Source: DAOTWY01 sp003696565
GTDB lineage: Bacteria; Chloroflexota; Anaerolineae; Aggregatilineales; Phototrophicaceae
Assembly: GCA_034435635.1 (NCBI GenBank)
Contig: DAOTWY010000009.1
Span: 1-52,381 of the forward strand
Direction of reading: 5' to 3'
DNA: 52,381 bases
Shown piece after piece: positions 43,168-50,655 of this stretch. The notes below the pieces were generated by a model. That model was not told the origin of the DNA. It did no database searches and worked only from the letters and a program-made list of their open reading frames with translations. A program made the translations under genes and the position numbers. The first letter of the stretch is position 1, and each line of letters begins with the position of its first letter.

Positions 43168-44260
43168 TCTTATCCTCCAAATTAGCAAAACGGGTTATCA
43201 AATAGCACGCCCATTCATTTTTTTACAATCTGCCCAAAGCGCACATGAACAAACCTTAAAATTATTAAACATCCTTGATAAAACACCTGTATCATTTTTG
43301 CGGCTTGTTCACACACTTACATTCAGACACATGCCTGTCACAGTTGGTAAGGTTGATTTACCACATCCTTTTATTTTAGCGGCTGGTTTTGTCAAAGGAT
43401 TAGGGTTTGAAACAGAACAACAAGCACTCCGTGCCGTGCGCGATGGCGTGAATATCATCCCTGGTTGGCGTGCTATCCCAGGGCTAGTTGGCGCAGTAGA
43501 GTTTGGATCATTTACACGTTATCCGCGTGTTGGCAACTCCGGCACAGTGATTTGGCGAGATTCTGCATCACAATCTACACAAAACCGAGTCGGGTTAAAG
43601 AATCCTGGTGCAGTGGCAGCCGCCGCATTTCTCTATCAAAACAGAAAATCTTGCCCAAAACAGTTTGGTATCAACATCGCACCATCGCCTGGTGTCGATG
43701 ATCCAGTTGATGTCGTCGAGGCTATCGGCGCGTTTCTTTCCCGCGGGATACGTCCGTCCTGGTTCACATTAAACTTAAGCTGTCCTAACACAGAAGATGA
43801 TCCTGAAAATCGTCAAACAGAGACACTTACAAAGGCATTATGCGGCGCAGCAATGGATTATTTGAATGAACAAGTTGCAGGGTCAATCCCGCTGTGGGTA
43901 AAAATTAGCCCTAATTTAAGTTATTCACAATTAGATGTGTTAATGAAAGTTTTCCACGATTTGGGCATTGCAGCCGTAATAGCAACCAACACATTAACAC
44001 AACCAATACCTGATAACGCCACCATTCAAGGGGGGGTAGGTGGTGGAAAATTGTATCCATATGCCCTGAGTACCGTGGCAAAATTGGCAAAAATCAAACA
44101 AGAGAAAAACTATCCTATAGATATTATTGCCTGTGGCGGTATACAAGACCCACTAACCTATATAGCATATGCTCAACATGGCGTTAAGGCATACCAATAC
44201 TGGTCAGCTTTGGTCTATCGTGGACCGTTAGCTGCTGCTCTTATTTTGAATGAGATTTGA
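43154..44260 (+). CDS. pyrD: Dihydroorotate dehydrogenase, class 2-like with a catalytic-position Cys
   Basis: FMN enzyme oxidising dihydroorotate to orotate. 368 aa from the ATG at 43154; TTG at 43139 is a weaker alternative. The N-terminal ~60 residues (LILQISKTGYQIARPFIFLQ) plus an AH helix resemble the membrane-associating extension of quinone-linked class 2 enzymes. Barrel motifs include FILAAGFVKG, FGINIAPSPG and VWKISPN-like LWVKISPNLSY, IACGGIQDP. The catalytic-base motif reads NLSCPN with Cys210, the class 1 residue, where class 2 enzymes have Ser. It overlaps pyrC by 14 nt. Confidence 0.9.
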   Translation: MLIRNLILQISKTGYQIARPFIFLQSAQSAHEQTLKLLNILDKTPVSFLRLVHTLTFRHMPVTVGKVDLPHPFILAAGFVKGLGFETEQQALRAVRDGVNIIPGWRAIPGLVGAVEFGSFTRYPRVGNSGTVIWRDSASQSTQNRVGLKNPGAVAAAAFLYQNRKSCPKQFGINIAPSPGVDDPVDVVEAIGAFLSRGIRPSWFTLNLSCPNTEDDPENRQTETLTKALCGAAMDYLNEQVAGSIPLWVKISPNLSYSQLDVLMKVFHDLGIAAVIATNTLTQPIPDNATIQGGVGGGKLYPYALSTVAKLAKIKQEKNYPIDIIACGGIQDPLTYIAYAQHGVKAYQYWSALVYRGPLAAALILNEI

Positions 44261-44262
44261 TT

Positions 44263-44868
44263 ATGCAAGCATTACTCGATATTCAAGCAGTTAAATTTAC
44301 ACCTAACGAACCCAAAACTTTTAAGTCTGGCATCTTATCACCAATTTATATCGATAACCGTGCCATACCCTATCATCCCCAAGCATGGCACGAGGTCATC
44401 GCTGGGTTTCAGGCGATAGCCAAAACCTTAGACTTCGATATCATCGCAGGTATTGCTGTGGCGGGTATCCCACACAGTGCAGCCCTCGCTTATGTGATGA
44501 ACAAGCCCTCCGTGTTTGTTCGTAAAGAAACAAAAGAGCATGGGTTAAAAAATCGTATTGAAGGCGGCGATGTCTCCGGCAAACGGGTATTACTCATTGA
44601 AGATTTGATCACCACGGGCAGCAGCAGCTTAGCCGGTGTAGCAGAGCTTCGCAAAGCTGGCGGTATTGTTACCGATTGTATGGCAATTGTTAGCTATGGT
44701 TTTCAGCAAGCAATTGATGCATTTCAACAAGCCGCAGTAAAACTTCATACCTTAACAAATTTTGACCAAATTTTGCAGATTGGTTTACAAACCGGATACT
44801 TTCAACCAACAGATGTAAAAATTATCCGCGCTTGGATGACAAACCCATATGAATGGGGGCGCGCATGA
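44263..44868 (+). CDS. pyrE: Orotate phosphoribosyltransferase
   Basis: Transfers the phosphoribosyl group of PRPP to orotate, giving OMP. 201 aa from the ATG at 44263. FKSGILSPIYIDNRAI holds the conserved SP-Y-D motif near the N-terminus. VFVRKETKEHGLKNRIEGG is the catalytic loop, and VLLIEDLITTGSSSLAG is the PRPP-binding motif. It starts 2 nt after the pyrD stop and overlaps pyrF by 4 nt, so all five pyr genes are tightly coupled. Confidence 0.95.
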   Translation: MQALLDIQAVKFTPNEPKTFKSGILSPIYIDNRAIPYHPQAWHEVIAGFQAIAKTLDFDIIAGIAVAGIPHSAALAYVMNKPSVFVRKETKEHGLKNRIEGGDVSGKRVLLIEDLITTGSSSLAGVAELRKAGGIVTDCMAIVSYGFQQAIDAFQQAAVKLHTLTNFDQILQIGLQTGYFQPTDVKIIRAWMTNPYEWGRA

Positions 44869-45668
44869 GCATTGTCGAAAAATATGAAACACGCGCCAAA
44901 GCAGTAAAGTCATTGCTGTGTATTGGCTTAGATAGCCATATAGAACGCATACCAAAACGTTTTCAAAAATCACAAACTCCCCAATATGACTTTAACCGCT
45001 GGATTATTGATCAAACACATCCATATGTCAGCGCATATAAACCCAATACTGCATTCTATGAGGCTCGTGGCGCACAAGGCTGGCATGAACTTGAACTCAC
45101 AATGACCTATTTGCGTCATAAGCATCCAGATATCTTCACAGTGTGTGATGCCAAACGTGCCGATATTGGCAATACCAATCAAGGGTATGTACAAGCTATT
45201 TTCGATCATTTAGGGTTTGATGCTGTCACATTGCAACCCTATCTAGGTAAAGAGGCATTACAGCCGTTTTTAGACCGTGCAGATAAAGGCTGTATTATCT
45301 TATGCCGAACATCCAACCCAGGTTCCGGCGAATTACAATCACTCAAAACAGATGGTAAACCCTTATGGCAACTCATCGCAGAACGAGTCTATAGCGACTG
45401 GAACACCAATAACAACTGTATGCTGGTTGTTGGTGCAACTTATCCTGATGAATTACGCCAAATTCGCACGCTAGTCGGAAACATGACACTACTTATACCA
45501 GGTATTGGTGTACAAGGCGGTCATCTAGAAGCAACGGTCAAATATGGCGTAAATCGTAACGGCATGGGTATTATGATTAATTCATCACGTGGTATTATTT
45601 TTTCAGATGATCCCGCCCAGGCAGCCCGTGAACTACGTGACGGGATCAATGCATTTACCATGTTTTGA
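44865..45668 (+). CDS. pyrF: Orotidine 5'-phosphate decarboxylase (type 2)
   Basis: Decarboxylates OMP to UMP, the final step. 267 aa from the ATG at 44865, which overlaps the pyrE stop and has GGGGG with 5-nt spacing. LLCIGLDSHIERIPK is the opening strand. FTVCDAKRADIGNTNQGY has the catalytic Lys-Asp array and is characteristic of the longer type 2 family. PYLGKEALQPFL, ILCRTSNPGSG and LLIPGIGVQGG complete the barrel. Only 14 nt separate its stop from the convergent hisI stop, and the small hairpin there is a weak terminator at best. Confidence 0.95.
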   Translation: MSIVEKYETRAKAVKSLLCIGLDSHIERIPKRFQKSQTPQYDFNRWIIDQTHPYVSAYKPNTAFYEARGAQGWHELELTMTYLRHKHPDIFTVCDAKRADIGNTNQGYVQAIFDHLGFDAVTLQPYLGKEALQPFLDRADKGCIILCRTSNPGSGELQSLKTDGKPLWQLIAERVYSDWNTNNNCMLVVGATYPDELRQIRTLVGNMTLLIPGIGVQGGHLEATVKYGVNRNGMGIMINSSRGIIFSDDPAQAARELRDGINAFTMF

Positions 45669-45682
45669 GGTGCCGATGCACT

Positions 45683-46048
45683 TTATAAGCGTTCCGGTTT
45701 AGCATCAAACTCAGTCAATGAGCGAAAAAAACAGCTTTTTTGTCCAGTATGACAAGCAGCCCCTGCCGGTTCAACCAATATCAACAAGGTATCTGCATCA
45801 CAATCTATCCGGATTTCGACAACACGCATCACATGACCGGATGTCTCTCCTTTTCGCCATAATGTTTGCCTGCTCCGTGACCAGAAAACCGCTTGCCGCA
45901 GTGTAAGCGTTTGCCGCAGTGATTCCACATTCATATATGCCATCATCAGCACATCTTTGGTTTGTACATCTTGGACAATAGCCGGAATTAATCCATTAGA
46001 ATCCCATTTAATTGCCTCAAATGTTGTTGGTTTAATGATGTCTGTCAC
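45683..46048 (-). CDS. hisI: Phosphoribosyl-AMP cyclohydrolase
   Basis: Third step of histidine synthesis: opens the adenine ring of PR-AMP. 121 aa, a single-function HisI without the fused HisE domain. VLMMAYMNVESL, FWSRSRQTLWRKGETSGH, then the Zn/Mg-binding DCDADTLLILVEPAGAACHTG and SCFFRSL are all present. The ATG overlaps the hisF stop by 4 nt. Last gene of hisHAFI; hisE is not in the window. Confidence 0.96.
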   Translation of the reverse strand: MTDIIKPTTFEAIKWDSNGLIPAIVQDVQTKDVLMMAYMNVESLRQTLTLRQAVFWSRSRQTLWRKGETSGHVMRVVEIRIDCDADTLLILVEPAGAACHTGQKSCFFRSLTEFDAKPERL

Positions 46049-46809
46049 CAGCCATCCTCCCGCACAATAACCCCCTGCTCACGTAAATACCGTTTCAAAT
46101 CTTGAATGCGGATTTCGTTAAAATGAAAAACAGAAGCCGCCAAAGCCGCATCTGCCTGCCCAACAGTCAGGGCTTCATAAAAATGCGTCATTGTCCCTGC
46201 CCCGCCAGATGCAATCACAGGGATAGATACTGCCTCATTAATGGCTTGAAGCATCTCAATATCATAGCCGTTCTTCGTGCCATCTGCATCCATGCTTGTG
46301 AGCATAATTTCACCTGCGCCACGGTCCTCAACTTCCTTCGCCCATGCCACCGCTTTTTTATCGGTTGGCACACGCCCCCCATTGATATGAACTACCCATT
46401 CACCATCAATTCGTTTGGGGTCAATTGCCACCACAATACACTGGCTGCCAAACGCCCACGCTCCCTGATTAATCAGGTCAGGATTTTTAACAGCAGCACT
46501 GTTGATACTCACCTTATCCGCACCCGCAAGCAACGTCTCACGCATATCTTCTACCGTTCGGATTCCTCCCCCCACACAAAACGGGATAAACACCGTATCC
46601 GCAACCCGCCTAACCATATCGAGAGTAGTCGCTCGTCCTTCATGGCTAGCGGTGATATCCAGGAACACTAATTCATCTGCCCCTTCCCGATCATAAATTG
46701 CAGCCTGTTCTACTGGATCACCCGCATCTCGCAAGTTGATAAAATTCACCCCTTTAACCACTCGACCATTCAGCACGTCTAGGCATGGGATAATTCGTTT
46801 AGCTAACAT
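46045..46809 (-). CDS. hisF: Imidazole glycerol phosphate synthase cyclase subunit
   Basis: Uses ammonia from HisH to convert PRFAR to IGP and AICAR; AICAR re-enters purine synthesis through PurH, encoded elsewhere in this window. 254 aa, standard. RIIPCLDVLNGRVVKGVNF contains the catalytic Asp11 equivalent. FIPFCVGGGIRTVEDM, VSINSAAVKNP and MLTSMDADGTKNGYD with the second catalytic Asp follow, then PVIASGGAGTM. The ATG overlaps the end of hisA by 11 nt. Confidence 0.97.
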   Translation of the reverse strand: MLAKRIIPCLDVLNGRVVKGVNFINLRDAGDPVEQAAIYDREGADELVFLDITASHEGRATTLDMVRRVADTVFIPFCVGGGIRTVEDMRETLLAGADKVSINSAAVKNPDLINQGAWAFGSQCIVVAIDPKRIDGEWVVHINGGRVPTDKKAVAWAKEVEDRGAGEIMLTSMDADGTKNGYDIEMLQAINEAVSIPVIASGGAGTMTHFYEALTVGQADAALAASVFHFNEIRIQDLKRYLREQGVIVREDGW

Positions 46810-47512
46810 GCAATGCCTCCGCTAAAGTCAATTTCCCCTCATATAAAGCCATCCCAATAATCACCCCTGCAACAACGCCACTTTTCGCCAATTGCGCAAT
46901 TTCATTCACACTTGTTATCCCGCCAGACGCGATGACCTTCAAGCCCGTTTCACGCCCTAAGCGAATTGTCTCAATCACATTAGCCCCCATCAGGCTACCA
47001 TCCCTGCTGACATCGGTATACAACGCATGAACGACCCCCACCTTTGCCATCCGCTTACCAAATTCAATTGGTGTAATTTCAGTTACTTCCTTCCAGCCAT
47101 GCGTGGTAATTTTACCATGACGTGCATCCAATCCTAAACAAATTGCTTCTGCACCGAACCGCTTCACTGCTAACTCAACTGTCTCTGGTTGTTGAACAGC
47201 AAGTGTTCCCATCACAACTCGTGATGCACCTAAATCAAGTGCCTGAGCAACATCATCTAGCGCACGCATCCCCCCACCAAACTGAATTTTTGCATTAAGT
47301 TTAGCGAGATCAGCTAGAACTTTAAGGTTATTATTCTGCTCATCAAACGCACCATCTAAATTTACAACATGGATCCACTCCGCTCCCTGGTCAATCCATT
47401 GTTGTGCAGTCGCAATGGGATCATCGCTAAAGATGGTTTGTTGTTTAGGGTCTCCGTGAACTAATCGAACAACTTTGCCACCCCGTAAATCAATCGCTGG
47501 GTAAATAATCAT
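46799..47512 (-). CDS. hisA: ProFAR isomerase (1-(5-phosphoribosyl)-5-[(5-phosphoribosylamino)methylideneamino]imidazole-4-carboxamide isomerase)
   Basis: Amadori-type isomerase, fourth step of histidine synthesis. 237 aa. IIYPAIDLRGGKVVRLVHGD opens the barrel with the catalytic Asp. IQFGGGMRALDDV and RVVMGTLAVQ are the first phosphate site, DVSRDGSLMGANV contains the second catalytic Asp, and VIASGGITSVNEI is the second phosphate site. It overlaps hisH by 4 nt upstream and hisF by 11 nt downstream. Confidence 0.97.
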   Translation of the reverse strand: MIIYPAIDLRGGKVVRLVHGDPKQQTIFSDDPIATAQQWIDQGAEWIHVVNLDGAFDEQNNNLKVLADLAKLNAKIQFGGGMRALDDVAQALDLGASRVVMGTLAVQQPETVELAVKRFGAEAICLGLDARHGKITTHGWKEVTEITPIEFGKRMAKVGVVHALYTDVSRDGSLMGANVIETIRLGRETGLKVIASGGITSVNEIAQLAKSGVVAGVIIGMALYEGKLTLAEALHVS

Positions 47513-48132
47513 GACACACGCGCTCCAATTTTGAGGAAATTATTCAGGATTGTTAAGCCAACAGATTGGCTTTTTTCTGGATGGAACTGTACTCCATAAA
47601 TATTATCCCGTTCCACACCAGCAGCAAACCGTATTCCATAATCACAACTAGCTAACAAATCACCAGCGTTACGCGGCACACAATGATAGCTATGCACAAA
47701 ATAAGCGTAGCTGTTTGGTTTAAGTCCTTGTAACAATACTGATTCTTTATCCTGTATCAATTGGTTCCATCCCATATGTGGCACTTTTAAGCCCATATTT
47801 TCAGGGAAGCGCGTCACAAACCCCGGTAACACAGCCAAGCCCTCGTGATGTCCCATTTCATCACTATACTCAAATAAAAATTGCATCCCCAAACAAATTC
47901 CCAAATACGGCACGCCACGCCGAATTGCATCTCGGATTGGATCGATCAAACGACGTTTTTTGAGTTCTTGCATCCCCGCGCCAAATGCCCCAACACCTGG
48001 CAAAATAATCTGATGCACATCCTTAAAGTCTGAAGATTCGCGCACGATATGTATATTCTCCGCACCTAAATGCTTTAAGGCATGCAAAACACTCCTTAAA
48101 TTACCGGCTCCGTAATCAATAACTGCTAACAT
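47509..48132 (-). CDS. hisH: Imidazole glycerol phosphate synthase glutaminase subunit
   Basis: Class I glutamine amidotransferase that feeds ammonia to HisF. 207 aa from the ATG at 48132, which gives the standard opening MLAVIDYGAGNLRSVLHAL and has GGAG with 6-nt spacing. The long in-frame upstream extension is leader RNA read in the wrong frame. Catalytic Cys is in PYLGICLGMQFLFE, and His-Glu in VQFHPEKSQ. The oxyanion segment is ILPGVGAFG. It is the first structural gene after the attenuator, and the ribosome-binding site lies just past the terminator T-tract. Confidence 0.96.
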   Translation of the reverse strand: MLAVIDYGAGNLRSVLHALKHLGAENIHIVRESSDFKDVHQIILPGVGAFGAGMQELKKRRLIDPIRDAIRRGVPYLGICLGMQFLFEYSDEMGHHEGLAVLPGFVTRFPENMGLKVPHMGWNQLIQDKESVLLQGLKPNSYAYFVHSYHCVPRNAGDLLASCDYGIRFAAGVERDNIYGVQFHPEKSQSVGLTILNNFLKIGARVS

Positions 48133-48151
48133 AGGCATCTCCTGGTAAAAT

Positions 48152-48175
48152 AAAAAACCCCGCTGCGGTGCGGGG
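48152..48175 (-). terminator. Attenuator terminator of the his operon
   Basis: Minus strand CCCCGC (48175-48170), loop ACCGCA, GCGGGG (48163-48158), then six T (48157-48152) and further T-rich bases. It ends about 20 nt before the hisH start. Confidence 0.9.
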
Positions 48176-48206
48176 CTGTTCAACAAGCAAAATGAATACA
48201 ACACGG

Positions 48207-48266
48207 TCACACCGCAAGCGGGTAAAATAGGTTGTGATGATGTGTGTAATAAAATAGTGTATTCAT
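48207..48266 (-). CDS. his leader peptide with three consecutive His codons
   Basis: A 19-codon ORF, MNTLFYYTHHHNLFYPLAV, too short for routine gene calling. CAT CAT CAC occupy 48242-48234. The ATG lies one base after the predicted transcription start (about 48267), and no Shine-Dalgarno can exist, so it would be translated from a leaderless mRNA. The stop TGA (48209-48207) lies 31 nt before the terminator stem, and the third His codon lies 17 nt before the antiterminator segment: the geometry needed for ribosome-controlled attenuation. Confidence 0.85.
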   Translation of the reverse strand: MNTLFYYTHHHNLFYPLAV

Positions 48267-48273
48267 GTTGGTG

Positions 48274-48303
48274 AGTATAACCATCTTTTGACAAACTTGT
48301 CAA
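48274..48303 (-). promoter_or_regulatory. Promoter of the his operon
   Basis: Minus strand: a perfect TTGACA (48303-48298), an 18-bp spacer and TATACT (48279-48274). The start is expected at 48267-48266, at the leader-peptide ATG. Confidence 0.85.
48288..48303. promoter_or_regulatory. Palindrome over the his promoter -35
   Basis: TTGACAA-AC-TTGTCAA is an inverted repeat of 7-bp arms that includes the his -35 hexamer. It could be an operator for a dimeric repressor, or coincidental -35-like symmetry, in the divergent region with the SAM hydrolase gene. Confidence 0.35.
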
Positions 48304-48319
48304 CGTTCAGGAGCTGGAA

Positions 48320-49183
48320 ATGACAAAAACGATTGCTCTTCTAACAGATTTCGGAAATGAAGATATTTATGTAGGGGTGATGAAAGGTGTCATGCGTGAG
48401 ATTTGCCCAAATGCCGATTTTATTGATATTACTCACAGTATCTCGCCGCAGCACGTTCGTGAAGCCGCATTTGGGCTAATGAATGCTTATCGTTTCTTCC
48501 CAATTGGTACGATCTTTTTAGTTGTGGTTGATCCTGGCGTTGGGAGTATGCGCCGCCCAATCGCTGTACAAACTGATGACTATCTGTTCGTTGCACCAGA
48601 TAATGGCGTATTAAGCTACGCGCTTAAAGACATGCAACAAATAAACATTGTTGAATTAAGCAATTCTGACTATCACCTCCCACAAATTAGTTATACCTTT
48701 CATGGAAGAGACATCTTCTCTCCTGCAGCCGCTTATCTTGCCGCTGGTATACCCATTGAGTCGCTTGGCAATACATTATCTACCATGATCCAACTCCCAT
48801 TACCTGAATTAAATATCGATCAACGGGTTATCACAGGGGAAGTTGTTCATATTGATCGTTTTGGTAATATTATCACCAGCATCGGGCATCTGCATTGGAT
48901 CGCGCCAGATCGATTATCACTCACTCCCTCGTTTGGATCAAACACCGCTACAGTGCCAATCGACGCAGAACACACTCGTATTCAAATCGGTGATGAGCAG
49001 ATCATTTCGGTGCGCGTCTCATATAGTGAAGCGATGCGCGGTGATTTATTAGCTGTTGTTGGTAGTAACAACTATCTTGAAATTTCTGTCAATCAAGGGA
49101 ACGCAGCCAAACGGCTTGACGTTGCTGTTGGTGATCGTGTTGAAATGAGCTTAGGAGATATTGATGCAGCAATTCGTCATTAA
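48320..49183 (+). CDS. SAM hydrolase (adenosine-forming), DUF62 family
   Basis: 287 aa of the SAM hydroxide adenosyltransferase family, which cleaves SAM to adenosine and methionine using a water-derived hydroxide. It is related to fluorinase and chlorinase. IALLTDFGNEDIYVGVMKG, with the substrate-binding Asp, opens the protein. VVVDPGVGSMRRPIAV and FVAPDNGVLSYAL are the central motifs, and TFHGRDIFSPAAAYLAAG precedes the C-terminal beta domain. It probably removes excess SAM. AGGAG with 6-nt spacing supports the start. Its end overlaps murA by 20 nt, so the two are translationally coupled. Confidence 0.93.
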   Translation: MTKTIALLTDFGNEDIYVGVMKGVMREICPNADFIDITHSISPQHVREAAFGLMNAYRFFPIGTIFLVVVDPGVGSMRRPIAVQTDDYLFVAPDNGVLSYALKDMQQINIVELSNSDYHLPQISYTFHGRDIFSPAAAYLAAGIPIESLGNTLSTMIQLPLPELNIDQRVITGEVVHIDRFGNIITSIGHLHWIAPDRLSLTPSFGSNTATVPIDAEHTRIQIGDEQIISVRVSYSEAMRGDLLAVVGSNNYLEISVNQGNAAKRLDVAVGDRVEMSLGDIDAAIRH

Positions 49184-50495
49184 TGGTGGGAATCCTCTCA
49201 ATGGAGAAATGACCCCCGGCGGTAACAAAAACTCTATCCTAAAAATGATACCAGCTTGTCTATTAACTGATGAGCCAGTTACATTACATAATGCGCCACA
49301 GATTTTAGATGTTGAAGTAACGCTTGACCTGATGCGTGCCTTAGGTGCAACCGTAGAATGGATTGCCCCCAAAACATTACGTATCCACGCCGAAAACATT
49401 AAAAACGGTATCCCCCCGCGTGAGCTTGCACAAAAAACCCGTGCTAGTTTCGTTTTTGCTGGTCCATTACTTGGGCGTTGTCATCATGCTGAACTTCCCG
49501 TGCCGGGCGGTGATGTCATTGGCGAACGCCGGTTAGATACCCACATCATTGCCTTACAAAAACTTGGCGTTGATATTCAATATCATCATGGCACGTTTAC
49601 GCTTCATGCACCAGAAATGCACGGTGCAAACATCCTACTGCCTGAAGCCAGTGTCACAGCAACCGAAAATATCATCATGGCAGCAGTGTTAGCTAAAGGA
49701 ACCACGATTTTACGAAACGCTGCCAGCGAACCTCATGTCCAGGATTTATGCCACATGCTCGTTGCAATGGGTGCACAAATCGATGGTATTGGCTCAAATC
49801 AGCTGATTATTCAAGGGGTAGATAAACTGCATGGCACTGAGGCACGAGTAGGTGCTGATTTTATGGAAGTTGGTAGCTATATCGGTGCTGCTGCTGTTAC
49901 TGGTGGCTCCATCCGAATCCGAGACGCAGACCCACAACATCTTGAAATGACTCGCATGGTATTTGCTCGTTTAGGCGTGGAATGGGAGCAAGAAGATAAT
50001 GACATCATTGTGCCCCCTAATCAAAGGCTCACCATTCAACCAGATATTGGTGGACGTATTCCGGTTATCAAGGCGCAACCTTGGCCCGCATTTCCGCCGG
50101 ATTTAATGAGTATTGCATTGATGATCGCTACTCAAAGCGCCGGCGCAGTCATGTTCCATGATTGGATGTATGAAAGTCGCTTCTTTTTTACAGATAAACT
50201 TGTCCGCATGGGAGCAAGAATTACCTTATGTGACCCACATCGTGTTTTAGTACAAGGACCTACTGCACTTAAAGGATCACCAAATATCTCTAGTCCAGAT
50301 ATCCGTGCCGGTATGGCATTGTTGTTAGCCGCCTTAACCGCAAAAGGTGAAACTCGTATTTCCAACATTGGGCAAATTGACCGCGGTTATGAACAAGTTG
50401 AAATAAAATTAAAGGCATTAGGGGCAGATATTCGCCGAATCTCCAACGATTTAGATACTGTCGAGGTGCAACAAATTCATGAGTTAAAAGCATAA
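49164..50495 (+). CDS. murA: UDP-N-acetylglucosamine 1-carboxyvinyltransferase with Cys-to-Asp active site
   Basis: First committed step of peptidoglycan synthesis: transfers enolpyruvate from PEP to UDP-GlcNAc. 443 aa from the ATG at 49164 (AGGAG, 6-nt spacing). PGGNKNSILKM contains the conserved Lys. The active-site loop reads PVPGGDVIGERRLDTH: Asp117 (codon 49512-49514) replaces the usual Cys of PGGCxIGxRP. AFPPDLMS matches FPTDMQ, and DIRAGMALLLAAL and IDRGYEQVE are conserved. Cys-to-Asp MurA enzymes are known to be insensitive to fosfomycin. A paralogue with another substrate cannot be wholly excluded, but motifs favour MurA. Confidence 0.9.
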   Translation: MQQFVINGGNPLNGEMTPGGNKNSILKMIPACLLTDEPVTLHNAPQILDVEVTLDLMRALGATVEWIAPKTLRIHAENIKNGIPPRELAQKTRASFVFAGPLLGRCHHAELPVPGGDVIGERRLDTHIIALQKLGVDIQYHHGTFTLHAPEMHGANILLPEASVTATENIIMAAVLAKGTTILRNAASEPHVQDLCHMLVAMGAQIDGIGSNQLIIQGVDKLHGTEARVGADFMEVGSYIGAAAVTGGSIRIRDADPQHLEMTRMVFARLGVEWEQEDNDIIVPPNQRLTIQPDIGGRIPVIKAQPWPAFPPDLMSIALMIATQSAGAVMFHDWMYESRFFFTDKLVRMGARITLCDPHRVLVQGPTALKGSPNISSPDIRAGMALLLAALTAKGETRISNIGQIDRGYEQVEIKLKALGADIRRISNDLDTVEVQQIHELKA

Positions 50496-50516
50496 CACAA
50501 CCGGCACAGCCGTAAC

Positions 50517-50546
50517 GCGCTTGTTCCGATAGCATCGGGTCAACGC
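50517..50546 (+). terminator. Imperfect hairpin after murA
   Basis: GCG-C-TTG-TT-CCGAT (50517-50530), loop AGC, ATCGG-GT-CAA-CGC (50534-50546). About eleven pairs with one bulge and an internal loop. No T-tract follows, so it is a weak terminator or an mRNA 3' stabilising hairpin. Confidence 0.4.
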
Positions 50547-50590
50547 ATGACAGACACAAATTAATCATTTAAAATGCTCCTGGTTCATCT

Positions 50591-50631
50591 GCTGTTAATT
50601 CATCAGATTTATTTACAAATCTACTAACAGC
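50591..50631 (+). promoter_or_regulatory. Nested inverted repeats in the aldo/keto reductase leader
   Basis: Outer arms GCTGTTA (50591-50597) and TAACAGC (50625-50631) enclose inner arms AGATTT (50605-50610) and AAATCT (50617-50622). Together they could form a two-part stem-loop ending 12 nt before the AGGAG ribosome-binding site, or a pair of operator half-sites. Confidence 0.45.
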
Positions 50632-50655
50632 TACAAATAAACTAGGAGCAAAATT

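Larger units (their letters stand above)
48137..48275 (-). promoter_or_regulatory. Histidine operon transcription attenuator (leader RNA)
   Basis: The leader of hisHAFI contains, in order: a peptide with three consecutive His codons (48266-48207), a terminator stem just before hisH, and a possible antiterminator. UUGCGGUGUG (48217-48208), over the last leader codons and the stop, can pair with CGCACCGCAG (48172-48163), giving ten pairs of which two are G-U. That blocks half of the terminator 5' arm. A ribosome stalled at the His codons leaves the pairing segment free (readthrough); a ribosome reaching the stop covers it (termination). The pairing is deduced by eye, not by energy calculation. 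Confidence 0.85.

Noticed and set aside
48133..48303. N-terminal extension of hisH to 48303
   Set aside because: The extension crosses the attenuator terminator and leader in a frame different from the leader peptide and has no family resemblance; the ATG at 48132 has a proper ribosome-binding site and the standard HisH opening.
48288..48316. Plus-strand TTGACA as promoter of the SAM hydrolase gene
   Set aside because: The matching -10 would fall on the gene's own ribosome-binding site with no suitable hexamer; the element belongs to the minus-strand his promoter.
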